Of a stretch of DNA of 34,779 bases, positions 1-8,322 are shown piece after piece. The notes under the pieces were generated by a model. It was not told where the DNA came from, made no database searches, and saw nothing but the letters and a program-made list of their open reading frames with translations. Positions within the stretch are counted from its first letter, which is position 1. Each line of letters begins with the position of its first letter. Origin of the DNA: a virus; the IMG/VR virus record IMGVR_UViG_3300042876_000337, positions 1 to 34,779 of that record; one strand, written 5' to 3'. Made by a program: the position numbers and the translations under genes.

Positions 1-1450
1 CGGAACTGCTTGCTCCGGGCAGCACGTTCAGCAGCCGCGCATACACCCCAACCACCGGCCCGTCCGCCGGCAGCTCAGCGAACCCGTTCGCCCGCTGGCG
101 CCCATCCGCATCGATGTAATACCGCGTCGTCGCGCTCTCCGCCGGCTCTTCTCGCAGCACGAACACCAGGCCTTCCGTCACCTCGCACATCAGCCGCCGC
201 CCGTTGATCGTCCCGCTCTCCAGCAGCTCCTCGATCTCGTCCAGCGCCGTCGTTGACCCGTCCCGGTAACTGCGCAAATACAACCCGCTCGAATTCTCGA
301 TCAACCGTGCCGTGATCAGGCTCGGCCCAAAGTTCGCCACCAGGTCCCGGATCTGCGCCGAACTCTCTACCTTATCATTCACATACAACTGGAAATTCAT
401 ATCCGCGTCCGGGCTGCGCGCCTCCCACGTCGACCCGTTCAACTTCTTGAACGCCCCGCCCGTGTATCCCAGCGCCGTATTCACCCCCACCGCGTAATAA
501 TTGCTCGCGTCCACCGCCCCGCTTCGCTGAACCTGCAGCGTATAAGTCCCCTCCCTGGGAAACTCCACTTCCGTCACATCCTGCGTGATCCACGCCAAGC
601 TGCTTCCCACCGAACCGCCCGCCAGGCTCCAGCTCGCCAGCGCGCTCCCCGTCGGATCCCCGCTTCCGTCCATTTCGTAAATTCCAACCATCAGGTTATC
701 CGCCGGCGAACCCTGTTTCCGCGCGTAAATCGACAGCTGCAGCACGTTGATCCCCCCGCTCCCCACCGTGAACTGCTGCGCCGCCTTCGTGCTGCTCGAA
801 GCCGCCCCGATTTCCTGCTCAGCTGCCGTCACGTCCGTATAACCTGGACCAGTCACCACCGGCCAGCTTGCGTATCTCCAGTTCAGCATATCGAAAAACC
901 CGCGGCACATCAGTTCCACCGCCACCGACTCGTACTTCCCGCCGTCCCCCAGGTTCAACTTCGCCCGCAGGTACTTCCGCCACCCCAGCTCGATATCCCG
1001 CAGCTGCTCTGCCCCCGTGTCCGTCAGGATCACGTTCGCGTTCACCAGCACTTCCTTCGTCCCGAAAATCGCCAGGCTGGCCGCGTCTTCCGCCCATGAA
1101 GTCGTTCGCGCCTCTCCTGGCCCGGTGTCCCCCGCCTCCTGATACGTGTACTTCACCGCCACACGATTCGCAAGCTCATCGATCCTGGTCTCGAACGTCG
1201 TCCCCCCCAGCGTGATTCGCACCCCCGCGATATATCCCCACCAGCGCGCCTGCGCCTTCGCGTTGTAAATCCACAGCCGCGTTCCGCACATCCCCAGCAT
1301 CTGACCGGCCATTTCCTTGCTCACCCCCGCCGTAATGCCAGCCGTTGCGCATCCTCCCGCCGTGGTCCACTCCATCCGCCGCACCACTTCCGCCCCCCAA
1401 AACGGTGTAATCCGGTTTCCCGCCGCGTCTTTGTACAGGATCGAGAACAT
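1..1450 (-). CDS. Tail-tip / tail-associated structural protein (runs off the left edge)
   Basis: This frame opens at an ATG (1448-1450) behind a GGAGGGAT ribosome binding site and stays open to base 1, 483 codons. Read across the window junction it gains six residues (VTFRLR) and stops at 34760, giving 489 aa. It follows the tape measure and Dit-like genes, where siphophages encode the tail hub or tail-associated lysin (Tal). The N-terminal part (about residues 1-220) looks like a hub or adsorption module. Residues of about 230-330 resemble the beta-sandwich carbohydrate-binding or choice-of-anchor domains common in phage tails: an AQQFTVGSGG start, LSIYARKQG, and a YYAVGVN end. No peptidase or lysozyme motif is visible. 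The role in host recognition is inferred from position and fold pattern. Confidence 0.7.
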   Translation of the reverse strand, partial: MFSILYKDAAGNRITPFWGAEVVRRMEWTTAGGCATAGITAGVSKEMAGQMLGMCGTRLWIYNAKAQARWWGYIAGVRITLGGTTFETRIDELANRVAVKYTYQEAGDTGPGEARTTSWAEDAASLAIFGTKEVLVNANVILTDTGAEQLRDIELGWRKYLRAKLNLGDGGKYESVAVELMCRGFFDMLNWRYASWPVVTGPGYTDVTAAEQEIGAASSSTKAAQQFTVGSGGINVLQLSIYARKQGSPADNLMVGIYEMDGSGDPTGSALASWSLAGGSVGSSLAWITQDVTEVEFPREGTYTLQVQRSGAVDASNYYAVGVNTALGYTGGAFKKLNGSTWEARSPDADMNFQLYVNDKVESSAQIRDLVANFGPSLITARLIENSSGLYLRSYRDGSTTALDEIEELLESGTINGRRLMCEVTEGLVFVLREEPAESATTRYYIDADGRQRANGFAELPADGPVVGVYARLLNVLPGASSS

Positions 1451-1458
1451 ATCCCTCC

Positions 1459-2790
1459 TTAAATCGACAGGTATCGCGGCCGGTAATAAAGTTGCACGGA
1501 AAAGGTATCGTACACATAGGTCGTTACATCCAGCGCATAGAAAAACAAGCGGTTGTCCAGCCCAGGCGTCAGCCGCAATGGATCTCCTACAGCCAATCCC
1601 TGATCGACCACGGTTGATACGTTATAGGTGTAAACAGCGTCATAATCCAGCATGTCGTCTAAAGTCGTCCCGGTCACATTGGACCGGAATTCCAGGATCC
1701 GGCACTCCGAGAATGGGATTACCGACATCCAGTCTGCGTCGATCGCCACCGTGGTCGTCGTCTCGATCTTGATTTTCGCCGTGCACTGGTTCGTCTTCCC
1801 CTGCACGTAATTTGGATACCTCATCACCCCCAGGTCATAGATCTGGAAACTCGTCGTCCCGCTGATATAAACCGGCGTCCCATAGATCGGCTTCGTCGCG
1901 TCGGCGTACAGGATCGGCGTCACCTTATACGTTCCCGCTGCGTCGAATTTCATCGCCATGAAATAGCGGAAATACGTATCCTTCCCTGGGCTGGCCAGCA
2001 GCGCCGTCGACAGGTCCAGCGCCGCGGTCGTAATCGCAGTCGTCACCCCCGTCGCCTCATAACGCGTCTGCGCCGTCCGAGTAACATCTGCCGTCAGAGT
2101 CCCAACCCCCCACACGTCTTCCAACCAGTGCATCGTCCGGTACGCGCCCGTCGCCGGGAACAACCCCGCCGGCGTTTTGTAAATCGCATACAGCAGCCGG
2201 TAAGGGCTCAGCCCAAAATCGCCCTGCAGCTTGAACGCCGCCGGCAAATCGCCCGCGACCTTTGCCGCGGTAATGTACAGCCAGTTTGATTTCACCCCGC
2301 CGGTACCCGAACTATCTCCAGGGCAAACGTAGCACGCGCTCGTCGTATCAGTCGCATTAATACTCGTCAGGCTGATCTGCGCCTGCGGCCCCTCGATCCA
2401 ATTGAAACGCCGCAGCCGCAGCGTCCCCCGCCTGCTGCCCAGCGCCCACTCCTCCTGCACCCGCGCCGGCCCCGGCACAAACTCCCCGCCAACCACCTCG
2501 CAGCGGTGAGTCGTCGCCCCGTCGATCTGCACGTTGTAAAACACCCGCGGCCCAAAACCGCGCGTCATCGGGTCGTTGTGCCGCCGCGCCTGGCTCAGCA
2601 GCCGGTTCAGCTTCAACTGATTCGCCGCCACCGTGCTGTTACCGCCCACCAGCTCGATCTCGTGCTCATCCTCAGCGAACTCAGCTTCTAGACCGGGATT
2701 ACTCATCCCCCAGCGTTCCGTGAAAGCCGCCGTCCCATCGTTCAACTGCAGCGTCTCCGTCCCATCCGTGATCGAATGCACCAATGCCAT
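1459..2790 (-). CDS. Distal tail (Dit-like) protein
   Basis: A 443-aa beta-rich protein placed directly between the tape measure gene and the tail-tip gene, the usual slot of the distal tail protein that caps the tail tube and seats the tip complex. The N-terminal 150 residues (VHSITDGTETLQL, then a region with FYNVQIDG and RCEVVGGEF) resemble a tube-like beta-sandwich. The rest is a second beta-rich part, perhaps a galectin-like or carbohydrate-binding insertion, which would explain why it is longer than the roughly 250 aa of simple Dit proteins. The gene ends 8 bases before the next ATG, and the ribosome binding site of that gene lies across its end. The function is inferred from order rather than from a diagnostic motif. 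Confidence 0.55.
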   Translation of the reverse strand: MALVHSITDGTETLQLNDGTAAFTERWGMSNPGLEAEFAEDEHEIELVGGNSTVAANQLKLNRLLSQARRHNDPMTRGFGPRVFYNVQIDGATTHRCEVVGGEFVPGPARVQEEWALGSRRGTLRLRRFNWIEGPQAQISLTSINATDTTSACYVCPGDSSGTGGVKSNWLYITAAKVAGDLPAAFKLQGDFGLSPYRLLYAIYKTPAGLFPATGAYRTMHWLEDVWGVGTLTADVTRTAQTRYEATGVTTAITTAALDLSTALLASPGKDTYFRYFMAMKFDAAGTYKVTPILYADATKPIYGTPVYISGTTSFQIYDLGVMRYPNYVQGKTNQCTAKIKIETTTTVAIDADWMSVIPFSECRILEFRSNVTGTTLDDMLDYDAVYTYNVSTVVDQGLAVGDPLRLTPGLDNRLFFYALDVTTYVYDTFSVQLYYRPRYLSI

Positions 2791-2799
2791 AAACCCTCT

Positions 2800-4272
2800 C
2801 TATCCGCGCTGCCCGCGCCGAACCGTATCCTCGAGCATCCGCTCGAACCGCGCCTGGTCCAACCCGTTGCTGATCACCACCTGATCAATCTTCACCAGCG
2901 GGCCCCCGCCCCCCTGGCCCCCCGTCCCCGTCCACCGCTGCCGGTCATTCTGTACCTGGTACCGCTCCCCCGAACTCATCGGCACCATGTACGTATCCCC
3001 CGGATACCCCGCCGGCACCGTCACCCACCCGTCGGTCCCATTCGCGTACCCGTTCGCCCCCACCTCGCCGCTGGCCCGGCCGCCCGTCTCCCGCGCCGTC
3101 CCCCCGTGCGTCTCGTAATAATGGATCCGCACCTCAACATCCTTCGACTGGATCCCGCTCAGCCCGTGTGCCAGATCCCACACCAGCCGGTTGTACTCAT
3201 CGATCGAGATCTTCCCCTTCTCCAGCAGCTCCTTCCACTCCTGCGTCTTCACAATCGCATAGCGGCTCTTCTCATCCACCAGTCCAAGCCCATACGCGAT
3301 CTGCAGCTTCGCCTCCGCGTCCATTCCCTCCGTCGCAACGTTATACAGCAGCTGCGTGTTATACGCCTTCAGCGAATTGTTCAGATTCTCCTGCGCCGCC
3401 GTCGCCGCGTCCAAATCACCCGGAAGATCCGCCGCCGTATCCCCGTACCCACCCAGCATCTGCTTCGCCTTGTCCGCGTTCTCCGCCACCCAGGCCGCGC
3501 TGTCCGCCAGCTCCATCTCCGCGATTGCCGCGTCCTGCTGCGCCCGCGTCAGGTTGCGCACCCCCCGTCCGCGCTCCTCCTCCAGCTGGATCATCGCCTG
3601 CTGCCGCTCGAACATCTCATTCAACGCCTCCACAGCCGGCCCCGTCAGCGTCATCGTAAAATCCGTCCACGAATCGTTCAGATTATCGATATTCCGCCGC
3701 AGCTTGTCCGCGCTCTCAACCTCCGCGTCCGTCATCACCAGCCCGTCCGAGACCGCGTTGTAATACTTCTCGATCGCGTCCCCGCCCTCCGCGAACACCT
3801 TCGCCAGCTGCAAGCCGCTTTTCCCCAACCGGTCCGTCAGCAGTTTATTCTTCTCCTGCATCGTCCCCAGGTTGTTATATTCCACCGCCAGCGCCTTCAC
3901 GTTCTCCAGGGTGAAGACGAAACCCTTCTTCGCCGACTGCTCCACGATCGTCCCGAACCTCTCGGTCGAAATCCCCAGATCGTCGAACGCCTGCATCATC
4001 CGGCTCGTTTCCTCCGCGCTCGTCCCCGTCAGCGCCGTCAGACCCCGGATCTCCTCCCCATAATTCATAAACTTCTTCACCGAATCGACCGCTACCGCCC
4101 CCACCGCCGCCACCGCCCCCGCCGCGGTCAAACTCGCCGCATTGAACCCCAGGAAATTGGAGCTCAGGTCCCCCACCGTATCCTTGACCGATTTCAGCTC
4201 CTGCGCCGCCAGCTTCCCGCCCTGGCCCTGTTTGCTCGTTTTAAAAATCAGTTCCAAAATGCTGCCGGCCAT
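2800..4272 (-). CDS. Tail tape measure protein
   Basis: The ATG at 4270-4272 follows GGAGGG and gives 490 aa. The frame is open further upstream but only through intergenic repeat sequence, so this inner start is chosen. Features are those of a tape measure: a helical N-terminal part, a hydrophobic Ala/Val-rich stretch at about residues 47-65, the motif FMNYGEEIRGLTALTGTSAEE typical of TP901-type tape measures (about 68-88), long helical and coiled regions, and a Gly-rich C-terminus with MVPMSSGERYQ. It sets tail length and scaffolds tube assembly. At about 0.15 nm per residue it would imply a tail near 70 nm, short for the group; this figure is an inference. Confidence 0.85.
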   Translation of the reverse strand: MAGSILELIFKTSKQGQGGKLAAQELKSVKDTVGDLSSNFLGFNAASLTAAGAVAAVGAVAVDSVKKFMNYGEEIRGLTALTGTSAEETSRMMQAFDDLGISTERFGTIVEQSAKKGFVFTLENVKALAVEYNNLGTMQEKNKLLTDRLGKSGLQLAKVFAEGGDAIEKYYNAVSDGLVMTDAEVESADKLRRNIDNLNDSWTDFTMTLTGPAVEALNEMFERQQAMIQLEEERGRGVRNLTRAQQDAAIAEMELADSAAWVAENADKAKQMLGGYGDTAADLPGDLDAATAAQENLNNSLKAYNTQLLYNVATEGMDAEAKLQIAYGLGLVDEKSRYAIVKTQEWKELLEKGKISIDEYNRLVWDLAHGLSGIQSKDVEVRIHYYETHGGTARETGGRASGEVGANGYANGTDGWVTVPAGYPGDTYMVPMSSGERYQVQNDRQRWTGTGGQGGGGPLVKIDQVVISNGLDQARFERMLEDTVRRGQRG

Positions 4273-4295
4273 AATCCCTCCGCTATCCGCTTCTG

Positions 4296-4394
4296 TTCGC
4301 GTAAGCCCCCGGCTTCCGGGGGGCATTCGCGTGATATTCGCGGTAAATTCTTCTCTTCATTCGTGACCATTCGTGAAAATTCGTGGAAAAATCT
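4296..4394. repeat. Phased ATTCGYG repeats plus GC hairpin between two tail genes
   Basis: Five ATTCGYG units and a partial sixth fill the gap between the tape measure start and the upstream gene. Three of them (4359-4386) are exactly 10 bases apart. A hairpin GCCCCCGG-ctt-CCGGGGGC lies at 4305-4324. The array ends with the tail GGAAAAATCTTC seen at other copies. It belongs to the dispersed family described in the findings. Confidence 0.85.
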
Positions 4395-4850
4395 TCACTT
4401 CCCCGCCAAATCCCGCGTGATCTGCTCCAAAACCTTCTTCCAGATCGCGTCCACCTTCTCTTCCACCTTCTTATACGCGTGCCACAAAAACCGCCGCGGC
4501 ACCAGTTCGCCCCGCTTCGCCGCCGCCGAACGCCCCCCCTCCAGCGCGAACTTCTTCGCCCCCGCCTCGCTCACGCCCACGTTCCCCGTCACATTTCCCT
4601 CCCCCCAAACCTTCGTCTGCCCAAACAGCGTCGCGATCATCTTCCCCGACCGCACCGGCGTCGTCTGCCGCGCCTGCCCCAGCACCAGCTTCACCGTCTG
4701 CGTCATCCCCGCCCGCACCCGCTTCGCGCTCGTCTTTCCAAACTGCGCCTCATCCTGGAGCTTCTTAATCATCGCATCCAACCCCGGCGCCTCAATCTGC
4801 ACCGTCAGCGCATTCTTCCCCGCCAGCCCATTCCCTCTCGTGCGCGCCAC
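4395..4850 (-). CDS. HK97 gp10-like neck / tail completion protein
   Basis: A 151-aa basic protein with the layout of the HK97-gp10 family: an N-terminal helix (LDAMIKKLQDEAQFG), a central block with TPVRSGKM (about residue 65) where family members have tPv.sG.L, a beta part with TGNVGVSEAG, and a C-terminal RRFLWHAYKKVEEKV that matches the p.fL..A pattern. Such proteins complete the head-tail connection or tail. Normally the gene sits before the tube gene; here it lies between the G/GT pair and the tape measure. It begins at an ATG next to phased repeat sequence, with only a weak GAG-type ribosome binding site. Confidence 0.65.
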   Translation of the reverse strand: MARTRGNGLAGKNALTVQIEAPGLDAMIKKLQDEAQFGKTSAKRVRAGMTQTVKLVLGQARQTTPVRSGKMIATLFGQTKVWGEGNVTGNVGVSEAGAKKFALEGGRSAAAKRGELVPRRFLWHAYKKVEEKVDAIWKKVLEQITRDLAGK

Positions 4851-4863
4851 TATTCACTCTTCC

Positions 4864-4893
4864 ATTCGTGAAAATTCGTGTGCATTCGTGGAT
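4864..4893. repeat. Phased ATTCGTG repeat, three units
   Basis: Three ATTCGTG units at exact 10-base steps, followed by GGATAAAC. They occupy most of the gap between the gp10-like and tail-terminator-like genes. Confidence 0.85.
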
Positions 4894-4904
4894 AAACTCC
4901 TCTC

Positions 4905-5375
4905 CTAACTCCCAAACGTCAGCTCAGCCGTAACGTCCGACTTCACTTCCCACGTCACCTCAATCACGTGGCGCTCCGGCTGGTCCACCTCATACGCCAG
5001 CGCCCCCATCGTCATCAAATCCCCATCCGGAGAAAAGCGAAAATGATCCACCAGGCCTCCCAGCTGCATCGCCGCCAGCGTAGCCGTCCGGATCCGCGTG
5101 AAATAGCGCACCAGCTCCGGGAAGTTGCTCTTCTTCGTATCCGGAAAGAGATAGAAAAGCCCCTTCACCTCCCATATCTCCTTACACGGCCCGCCCATGC
5201 TGTATTGTGCGCTCTTGATCCTGGGCGGGTACACAATCGCGCACGGAAACACGCTCAGCGCCTCCGGAACCTCGCCTTTCCCCGCGAGCTTATACGCCTT
5301 CACCGTCCCCCCTTTATGGCTTGCCACCGACCCCGCCACCGCCACCACCGCATCGATCCACTGTTCGATTGCCAC
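4905..5375 (-). CDS. Tail terminator-like / minor tail protein
   Basis: 156 aa from a GTG (5373-5375) that overlaps the TAG of the GT frame by one base (TAGTG), so translation is probably coupled to the frameshift product. The middle has FPCAIVYPPRI and a beta pattern with VKGLFYLFP, and the end has MTMGALAYEVDQPERHVIEVTWEVK. This alternation of an LP-type loop, a helix (RTATLAAMQLGG) and a final strand pair resembles tail terminator proteins that cap the tube after it reaches tape-measure length. The assignment rests on fold pattern and neighbours. Confidence 0.5.
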   Translation of the reverse strand: MAIEQWIDAVVAVAGSVASHKGGTVKAYKLAGKGEVPEALSVFPCAIVYPPRIKSAQYSMGGPCKEIWEVKGLFYLFPDTKKSNFPELVRYFTRIRTATLAAMQLGGLVDHFRFSPDGDLMTMGALAYEVDQPERHVIEVTWEVKSDVTAELTFGS

Positions 5376-5629
5376 TATTGCACCTGCTTTCGATTTCTCA
5401 CCCTGTCCAGCGCCGCCTGGCTCTCCGCCTGCCAGGCCTGCGCCTTCGGCAGTTCATCCGCCCACATCTCCAGCGCCGAGCACCATTCTTCGCTCAGCTT
5501 CTCCAGATCCCACGGCCCCAGGTTCGTCCCCAACATCCGGTTGATCTTCTGGCACTTGATGATCAAAGCCGCCATCCCACCGGCCCGCACCCGCTTCACG
5601 CTGACCAGGCTCAGCAGATCGTCCCTTAC
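5375..5629 (-). CDS. T extension of the tail assembly chaperone (GT fusion made by -1 frameshift)
   Basis: This frame has no good start of its own. It is entered from the upstream G frame by a -1 slip at 5629-5635 and adds 84 residues (beginning VRDDLLSLVSV, ending RNRKQVQ), giving a fusion of about 224 aa. In siphophages the G and GT proteins coat the tape measure and recruit tube subunits, and the T part contacts the tube protein. The helical composition and the position just before the tail completion and tape measure genes fit. The open frame continues upstream to 5770, but that part is the out-of-frame shadow of G. Confidence 0.8.
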   Translation of the reverse strand, partial: VRDDLLSLVSVKRVRAGGMAALIIKCQKINRMLGTNLGPWDLEKLSEEWCSALEMWADELPKAQAWQAESQAALDRVRNRKQVQ

Positions 5630-6048
5630 TTTTTTTTTACCTGGAACTGGTGCTCCGTCACCGCATCGAACGTCCGGCTGTACAGCCAGAACCACAACTG
5701 CGGATCCCGCTCCACGCACGCCTCGAACAGCTCCCGCACGCTTCCCACCGGCCAGGCCTCCGCCCCCCACAGATCGCTCAGCACCCCGAACAGCTCCTCG
5801 TTCCGCGCCTTCACCTCGTCCGAGCGTTTCCGCAGAAACGCCCGCGCCTCATCCTCCGGCATCTCCCGCAGCGTCTCAATCTTCGGCGCCCCCGTTTCAT
5901 ACGGCCGCAGCGTCGCCTGGATCCGCCCCATCAGTTCCCGCGACACATTCACCTGCACCGCCACGTGATTCGGCTCCCCCTCGCCATACTCCGCCGCATA
6001 ATCCCGGAACTCCACCCGCACCCGCACCGGCCTCAGCTCAAACGCCAT
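5626..6048 (-). CDS. Tail assembly chaperone G
   Basis: 140 aa from an ATG behind AGGAAAAGGT, ending VKKK-stop on a poly-A tract. The sequence is mixed alpha/beta with a charged helical middle (EMPEDEARAFLRKRSDEVKA) and an aromatic C-terminal part (PQLWFWLYSRTF). It follows the major tail tube gene, the canonical place of the G gene. The terminal run of lysines is the slippery site that produces the GT form in a minority of passes. Assignment by gene order and by the frameshift signal; the family is too divergent for a motif. Confidence 0.8.
   Translation of the reverse strand: MAFELRPVRVRVEFRDYAAEYGEGEPNHVAVQVNVSRELMGRIQATLRPYETGAPKIETLREMPEDEARAFLRKRSDEVKARNEELFGVLSDLWGAEAWPVGSVRELFEACVERDPQLWFWLYSRTFDAVTEHQFQVKKK
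5629..5640 (-). other. Programmed -1 ribosomal frameshift site of the G/GT pair
   Basis: On the minus strand the G frame reads GTA AAA AAA AAG TAA. The heptamer A AAA AAG (5635-5629) is the classic highly efficient bacterial -1 slippery sequence, and the zero-frame stop follows directly. After a -1 slip the ribosome continues with GTA AGG GAC in the T frame. Nine consecutive A residues make slippage easy; no downstream pseudoknot was worked out. Confidence 0.85.
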
Positions 6049-6068
6049 ACCTTTTCCTCATCTCTTCC

Positions 6069-6124
6069 ATTCGCGTCCATTCGCGTAAGCCCCCGGCTTT
6101 GCGGGGGTCATTCGCGGTAAATTC
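6069..6124. repeat. Phased ATTCGCG repeats around a GC hairpin
   Basis: Three ATTCGCG units; the first two are 10 bases apart. The second and third are separated by a hairpin with a CCCCCG/CGGGGG stem (about 6089-6109). The array fills the gap between the tube gene stop and the G gene, and closely resembles the copy at 4296-4360, including the sequence ATTCGCGGTAAATTCTT. Confidence 0.85.
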
Positions 6125-7135
6125 TTAATACGCGTTGGAATTGGTGGTGACCGCCACCCCCAACATATGCGCCGTGCTCAGATTGTCCGTCACCCCCGTG
6201 AACGTCACCGAATACAGCGTATTCCCATCTGCAAACCCCTGGAGCGGAATCACCTCATCGAACGCAGCGAACACATCGATCCGCAGGCTGTGCGCCGTCC
6301 CCGTCCCGATCGTTGGCCCAGTCCACGCAAACCGCAGCGCCCGGCTGGTCCCGGCCTGGAACAGATCGAAAATCGATTTCGCCTCCGCCCCGCCTTCCAG
6401 CACCAGCTGCCCCGTCACGTCCAGGTAACCCTCGCCGTACGAGTCGAAATACTTCGTCCCGCCGCCCAGCCACTTCGGATGATTCCCCGTCGCGATCTGG
6501 ATATTCCCGCTGCGCAGCAGCCCCGTCTTCTGCGTTCCGCCCAGCCCGGCCCAGGTCGTATCGACGTAAAACTTACCCGTGTTCGCGTTGATCGCCGTGA
6601 TCGTCGGCCGCGTCAGCCCCGCCGTCGCCGTCGAAGGCGTCACCTGGCGCCCGAAGTACTCGCCCGAGACGTTCATAAACGCGTTCTCCCCGAACGCCCA
6701 ATCGAACGTTAGCGACTTTCCCATCAGGTACTCGATCTCATAGTTCTGATCGTTGTCCCCCACCTCCAGCGTCATCGTATCCGGCGCCGCCGCCGCCGTC
6801 AGACTGGGGGAGAAATCCCACGCATAATCAGCCTGCCCGCCGGTCGTCTCCGAGGCCGTCACCCCGCCGCGCAGCGTGGTGCCGAGCAGCAGCGGCAGCC
6901 CCTGGTAATACGCCCCGCTGTCCCCGTCCATCGCCAGCGTCACCGGGTCCGCCAGAAGCTGCAGGATCTCCGTCCGCGCCGACCGCACCCGCAGCGCCAG
7001 CGCATCCTGCGGATGCATCGGCTCGCGATCCTTCGGCAGCGTCGCGCTCCCCATCCACATCTTCGTCGCCGCCACCGCCGTCCCCCGCGTCACTTCCTTC
7101 CCGTACTGCACCTTCCGAAACATCTCACTGCCCAT
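6125..7135 (-). CDS. Major tail (tube) protein
   Basis: 336 aa from an ATG behind GGGAG. The N-terminal YGKEVTRGTAVAATKMW is the typical opening of large siphophage tube proteins (gpV-like, with 'RGT' before the first strand), followed by alternating beta strands, a long central region with DNDQNYEIEYLMGKSLTFDWAFG, and a C-terminal part with YSVTFTGVTDN. The order connector, tube, G/GT supports the call. At 336 aa it is larger than the roughly 200 aa of minimal tube proteins, so it may carry a decorating domain. It is transcribed in the late operon. Confidence 0.75.
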   Translation of the reverse strand: MGSEMFRKVQYGKEVTRGTAVAATKMWMGSATLPKDREPMHPQDALALRVRSARTEILQLLADPVTLAMDGDSGAYYQGLPLLLGTTLRGGVTASETTGGQADYAWDFSPSLTAAAAPDTMTLEVGDNDQNYEIEYLMGKSLTFDWAFGENAFMNVSGEYFGRQVTPSTATAGLTRPTITAINANTGKFYVDTTWAGLGGTQKTGLLRSGNIQIATGNHPKWLGGGTKYFDSYGEGYLDVTGQLVLEGGAEAKSIFDLFQAGTSRALRFAWTGPTIGTGTAHSLRIDVFAAFDEVIPLQGFADGNTLYSVTFTGVTDNLSTAHMLGVAVTTNSNAY

Positions 7136-7153
7136 CTTCTATCTCCCTTCCTC

Positions 7154-7273
7154 CCGCGGGGTAAACCCCGCGGCTAATCATTCTCTTCTCTTCATTCGTG
7201 TCCATTCGCGTTCATTCGTGGAAGAATCTTCTCTTCCATTCGTGCCCATTCGTGAACATTCGTGGAAAAATCT
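7154..7273. repeat. Perfect hairpin followed by six phased ATTCGYG units
   Basis: CCGCGGGG-taaa-CCCCGCGG (7154-7173) has an 8-bp perfect stem. It is followed by two triplets of ATTCGYG, at 7194-7220 and 7238-7264, each with exact 10-base steps and each ending in GGAARAATCT. The two triplets look like a direct duplication. The block occupies nearly the whole gap between the connector stop and the tube gene start. Confidence 0.85.
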
Positions 7274-7274
7274 C

Positions 7275-8261
7275 CTACCTCCCCCCCCAGAAGTAATTGC
7301 TCTTCACCGCCTCGATCGCCGCCTTCGGGAACTCGCTGATCCAATACCCACCGCCCAGCTCCTCGTTCCCGCTCCGCCCGACATACCCCGTCTCCGCCTT
7401 CTTGTACATCAGGCTCGCCATCTGCTTCGCCAGCAGTTCCACGTCCCCCGGGATCACATACCGGTACACCGTATCCCCGCTGTGCGTCGCCGCCGTCGTC
7501 CCGTTGCACCCGCGCCGCACCGTGAACGACCGCAGCGCGTACACGCTCGCGTTGTCCGCGTGCTCTGCCCGCGCCGTCCCGTCCCAGGCCCTGGCCACCA
7601 GCACATCGTTCCCGCTGATATCCAGCACCCGCATCCGCTCAAACCCGATCTTGATGATCTCACCCACGTGGACCAGCGTCCCATCGTCCACCGTCAGCTC
7701 CACGTCGTCCACCGTCATCGCCCCGTTTAAGTCCGTCTGCGTGTCCGTAACCGCCCCCGAGGCCTCCACTAGTAGCTGCTCATCCTCGATCAGCAGCACC
7801 ATCCCCGGGCTGATCTTGCTCCCGTCCGCCACGTTCAGCGTGCTCGAACTCGCCGGGATCGATACTACCGGCAGCCCCAGGTCCTGCGTCTGCTCCCACA
7901 TCCCCCAGCGCCCCGTGATTACCACCCCCGTCGACATCGGCGACCAAACCCCATACAGCCGCTCCAGCTCGCTGTAAGGGCCGTTTGGCCAGTGCCGCCC
8001 GTTCGGCTCCAGCAGGTAATCCGTCACCGCGATCCCGTCGTTCGTCGCGCTGATCACCGCCAGCAGCGGAGGCACCATCAGCTCGCATTCTCCCTCACCT
8101 TCGAACGTCCGCGCCTCCGTCACCGGCACAAACACCCCGATATGGCGGTCGATATACTGCGCCGCCGCGGCCATGTGCGCCAGCATCGCGCTCTCCGACC
8201 GCACCCCGTCCAGGTGCAAATCCTCCACCACCCCGCTCAGCGTGCAATACATCCGATCCAT
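7275..8261 (-). CDS. Head-tail connector (gp6-like) / head completion protein
   Basis: 328 aa, start ATG at 8261 behind GGGGAGG. Residues 1-130 look like the gp6 or gp15-type head-tail connector: the helical opening LAHMAAAAQYIDRHIGVFVPV, the strand pair around ARTFEGEGE and the loop ISATNDGIAVTDYLLEP. The second half is beta-rich, with repeated 'V.DG..I.PG..I.I..E...V' units (for example ADGSKISPGMVLLIEDEQL and VDDGTLVHVGEIIKIG) as seen in virion-surface beta domains. It lies downstream of the coat and decoration candidates. The extra domain makes it about three times longer than a minimal connector. Confidence 0.6.
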   Translation of the reverse strand: MDRMYCTLSGVVEDLHLDGVRSESAMLAHMAAAAQYIDRHIGVFVPVTEARTFEGEGECELMVPPLLAVISATNDGIAVTDYLLEPNGRHWPNGPYSELERLYGVWSPMSTGVVITGRWGMWEQTQDLGLPVVSIPASSSTLNVADGSKISPGMVLLIEDEQLLVEASGAVTDTQTDLNGAMTVDDVELTVDDGTLVHVGEIIKIGFERMRVLDISGNDVLVARAWDGTARAEHADNASVYALRSFTVRRGCNGTTAATHSGDTVYRYVIPGDVELLAKQMASLMYKKAETGYVGRSGNEELGGGYWISEFPKAAIEAVKSNYFWGGR

Positions 8262-8300
8262 CCAACCTCCCCGACCCCGCCAGGGGTCTCTCCCGCCTCT

Positions 8301-8320
8301 CCCCGGACTTAAGTCCGGGG
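8301..8320. repeat. Perfect 20-bp palindrome with ACTTAAGT core
   Basis: CCCCGGACTT followed by its exact reverse complement AAGTCCGGGG, between two head genes. It shares its design (GC arms, CTTWAG centre) with copies at 8867, 12429 and 21430. It could fold as a hairpin in the late transcript but has no T-tract, so a terminator role is unlikely. Confidence 0.85.
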
Positions 8321-8322
8321 TC

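Noticed and set aside
4273-4326. Upstream start for the tape measure gene
   Set aside because: The extra 18 codons come from a hairpin and repeat sequence, while the inner ATG has a GGAGGG site.
2776-4908. Long plus-strand open frame of 710 codons
   Set aside because: Arg/Pro/His-rich composition typical of an antisense shadow in GC-rich DNA; it spans the tape measure, gp10-like gene and repeat arrays on the other strand, without a ribosome binding site. The same holds for other long plus-strand frames at 4968-6128, 8894-10573, 14365-16056, 19111-20613 and 32927-34384.
4296-7273. CRISPR-like array from the ATTCGYG repeats
   Set aside because: Units of 7 conserved bases with 3-base gaps in groups of three are far too short for CRISPR repeats and spacers, and no cas gene is present.
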